A stretch of DNA of 64,000 nt from Chloroflexota bacterium (GTDB taxonomy: Bacteria; Chloroflexota; Anaerolineae; Aggregatilineales; J027), in contig QMIT01000006.1 of assembly GCA_024434115.1 (NCBI GenBank), positions 1 through 64,000 on the forward strand, in the 5' to 3' direction. Shown here piece after piece: positions 62,828-64,000 of the stretch (positions are counted from its first letter, which is position 1; each line of letters starts with the position of its first letter). The translations under genes were made by a program, and so were the position numbers. The notes beneath the pieces were generated by a model that was not told the origin of the DNA, did no database searches, and saw only the letters and a program-made list of their open reading frames with translations.

Positions 62828-63647
62828 CTTTGCCCAATCGAATCACATCTAACATCTGGTCATGGATGAGACCATTGGTGGCGACAATGAAAGGTCGTTT
62901 GACGCCATAAAAATCCGTCCCCCCTTGATTATCGGTGACTCGTCCACCTGTTTCCAAAACCAGCAGCACCCCCGCCATCATATCCCATTGGTGCAGCTTG
63001 CCTTCCCAATAGCCATCCGCCCGGCCCGCCGCGACATAACACAAATCCAATGCCGCCGAGCCAAGCCGCCGTTCGCCTTGTGTCCGCACCACGAAGTTGC
63101 CCCAATTGTCCACATTATTTTCGTTCGTCGTCCATTTGTCGTAGGGGAAACCACTAATCACCAACGACGCGCCGAGGCTTTCCGTCGCCGAAACTTGCAG
63201 GGGTTCACCATTTAAGGTCGCCCCATGTCCCTTTGCTGCGGCGAATGTTTCCCGCCGGGTGGGGTCATAAACGACGGCGAGAATCGTGCGACCATCCGGC
63301 CCGGTCAGCGCCATCGAGACGGAAAAAATAGGCAAGCCATGTGCAAAATTGGTCGTGCCGTCAAGGGGATCCACAAACCAGCGATAATCGCCGTTTGTGC
63401 CCGCGTGTTCATATGCCCCGCCTTCCTCACCAACAATCTGATGGGTCGGGAAAAATTCGCGCAATTTGCTCACAATCAAGGCCTCGCTTTGTTTATCGGC
63501 TTCCGTAACCAGATCAATCACTGAGCTTTTATTCAGTGCCCGACGCGGGCGGGCGAAATGTTCACGCAGCAGCGCCCCCGCTTCTTCCGCAATCGGGATG
63601 GTTTTTTGCAAGGCATCTACGAGATTAAGTGTTTGTGTTGGGGTCAT
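62811..63647 (-). CDS. suhB: Inositol monophosphatase-family phosphatase
   Basis: A 278-aa Mg2+-dependent phosphatase: GEEG (metal Glu), WFVDPLDGTTNFAHG (the main metal-binding motif) and HQWDMMAG (C-terminal metal Asp). It acts on inositol-1-phosphate or related sugar phosphates. The stop overlaps the next paralogue's start. Its start overlaps the RNA methyltransferase stop (ATGA), so it is cotranscribed with it. Confidence 0.93.
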   Translation of the reverse strand: MTPTQTLNLVDALQKTIPIAEEAGALLREHFARPRRALNKSSVIDLVTEADKQSEALIVSKLREFFPTHQIVGEEGGAYEHAGTNGDYRWFVDPLDGTTNFAHGLPIFSVSMALTGPDGRTILAVVYDPTRRETFAAAKGHGATLNGEPLQVSATESLGASLVISGFPYDKWTTNENNVDNWGNFVVRTQGERRLGSAALDLCYVAAGRADGYWEGKLHQWDMMAGVLLVLETGGRVTDNQGGTDFYGVKRPFIVATNGLIHDQMLDVIRLGKDAPRP

Positions 63648-64000
63648 GCGTCTCTACTTTCAGGATGTTCTAGCAGGGCCACACACTGGATATTGGCAGT
63701 CTGTGGCGCAAAATCAATCGGCTGTACGTCCATTAATTGATAGCCATATTTGCGGGTGAGGATTTTCACATCCCGCGCCAACGTGACTGGGTCTTGGCTG
63801 ACATACACCAAACGGGTAAATTTTAAATCGCCAACCCCTTCAATGGCATCGTCAGTTAAACCAGTGTGCGGAGGATCAAGAATCACCGCGTCATAGGTCT
63901 GTCCATTTTCCAGCAGTTCGCCTAAAAACGATTCAACACTGCCCTCAATGATGTCCACATTTTCAAGATCGGCAAGATTGTCTTCGGCGTCCGTCGCGGC
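63644..64000 (-). CDS. TrmA/RlmD-family RNA (uracil-5-)-methyltransferase, C-terminal part
   Basis: The frame is open to the window edge; only the last 118 codons are seen. SAM-dependent domain motifs: VDIIEGSVESFL (acidic pocket), VILDPPHTGL (the DPP/H-G motif IV), then RLVYVSQDPVTLARDVKIL and IQCVALLE near the end. In this family the catalytic loop normally reads VSCDP, where the Cys attacks uracil C6. Here the codon is CAA (Gln). Either the methylation chemistry differs, the protein is inactive, or the base is wrong. Confidence 0.85.
   Translation of the reverse strand, partial: AATDAEDNLADLENVDIIEGSVESFLGELLENGQTYDAVILDPPHTGLTDDAIEGVGDLKFTRLVYVSQDPVTLARDVKILTRKYGYQLMDVQPIDFAPQTANIQCVALLEHPESRDA

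Noticed and set aside
1..64000. CRISPR arrays, tRNA or rRNA genes, prophage or integrase modules
   Set aside because: Looked for by eye and not seen. No regularly spaced repeats, no CCA-ended cloverleaf, no phage structural genes. tRNA detection by eye is limited.

Overview
This 64 kb window looks like a chromosomal segment of an uncultured or little-studied Chloroflexota bacterium, probably Anaerolineae-like. That placement is an inference. It rests on moderate GC, lipoproteins with Thr/Pro-rich linkers, many gene starts preceded by AGGAG-type ribosome sites, SH3-like and Ig-like surface proteins, and gene families common in that phylum. No rRNA, tRNA or CRISPR array was seen. Coding density is very high and many neighbours overlap by 1-8 bases (ATGA or GTGA junctions).

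Layout. 1-0.5 kb: the edge of a probable IS630-type transposase and an AT-richer orphan ORF. 0.4-5.3 kb: a CapA-like phosphoesterase coupled to an MBL-fold hydrolase, divergent from polyphosphate kinase. 5.3-8.8 kb: a four-gene Na+-translocating acyl-CoA decarboxylase operon (carboxyltransferase, gamma, biotin carrier, beta). 8.9-13.3 kb: three histidine kinases in one operon, two with a receiver domain in front. 13.5-24 kb: a housekeeping block with rpe, rpmB, Asp23-like, FakA-like DAK2 protein, two DegV proteins, recG, coaD, a SepIVA/DivIVA-like coiled coil, rpmF and small genes. This order resembles the rpe-rpmB-yloU-yloV-recG region of Firmicutes. 24.2-26.6 kb: tsaE-tsaB-rimI-udg on the minus strand.

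26.9-33.5 kb: an oligopeptide-type ABC importer in the order oppD-oppF-oppC-lipoprotein-oppB. It has no substrate-binding protein, and both permeases carry unusually large extracytoplasmic insertions. The lipoprotein between them has five Cys-paired SH3-like repeats. 33.6-55.9 kb: a long plus-strand surface and stress supercluster: a transmembrane FHA protein, a large exported membrane protein, two ABC exporters, a Gln/Gly-rich membrane protein, a lipoprotein, a MoxR ATPase, a DUF58 protein, a GT39-like membrane protein, two BatA/VWA membrane proteins and a phosphodiester glycosidase-like lipoprotein. The MoxR-DUF58-VWA core is the classic partner set. The FHA protein, exporters and Gln-rich protein appear to be lineage-specific additions.

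55.9-64 kb: a class IV aminotransferase, a LysE exporter, a small gene coupled to a retropepsin-like protein, an ECF sigma factor with a membrane SAF/CpaB-like partner, a LOG-family protein, and three tandem paralogous membrane proteins, the middle one frameshifted. The window ends with an inositol monophosphatase and the end of a TrmA/RlmD-family RNA methyltransferase whose catalytic-loop cysteine appears to be glutamine.
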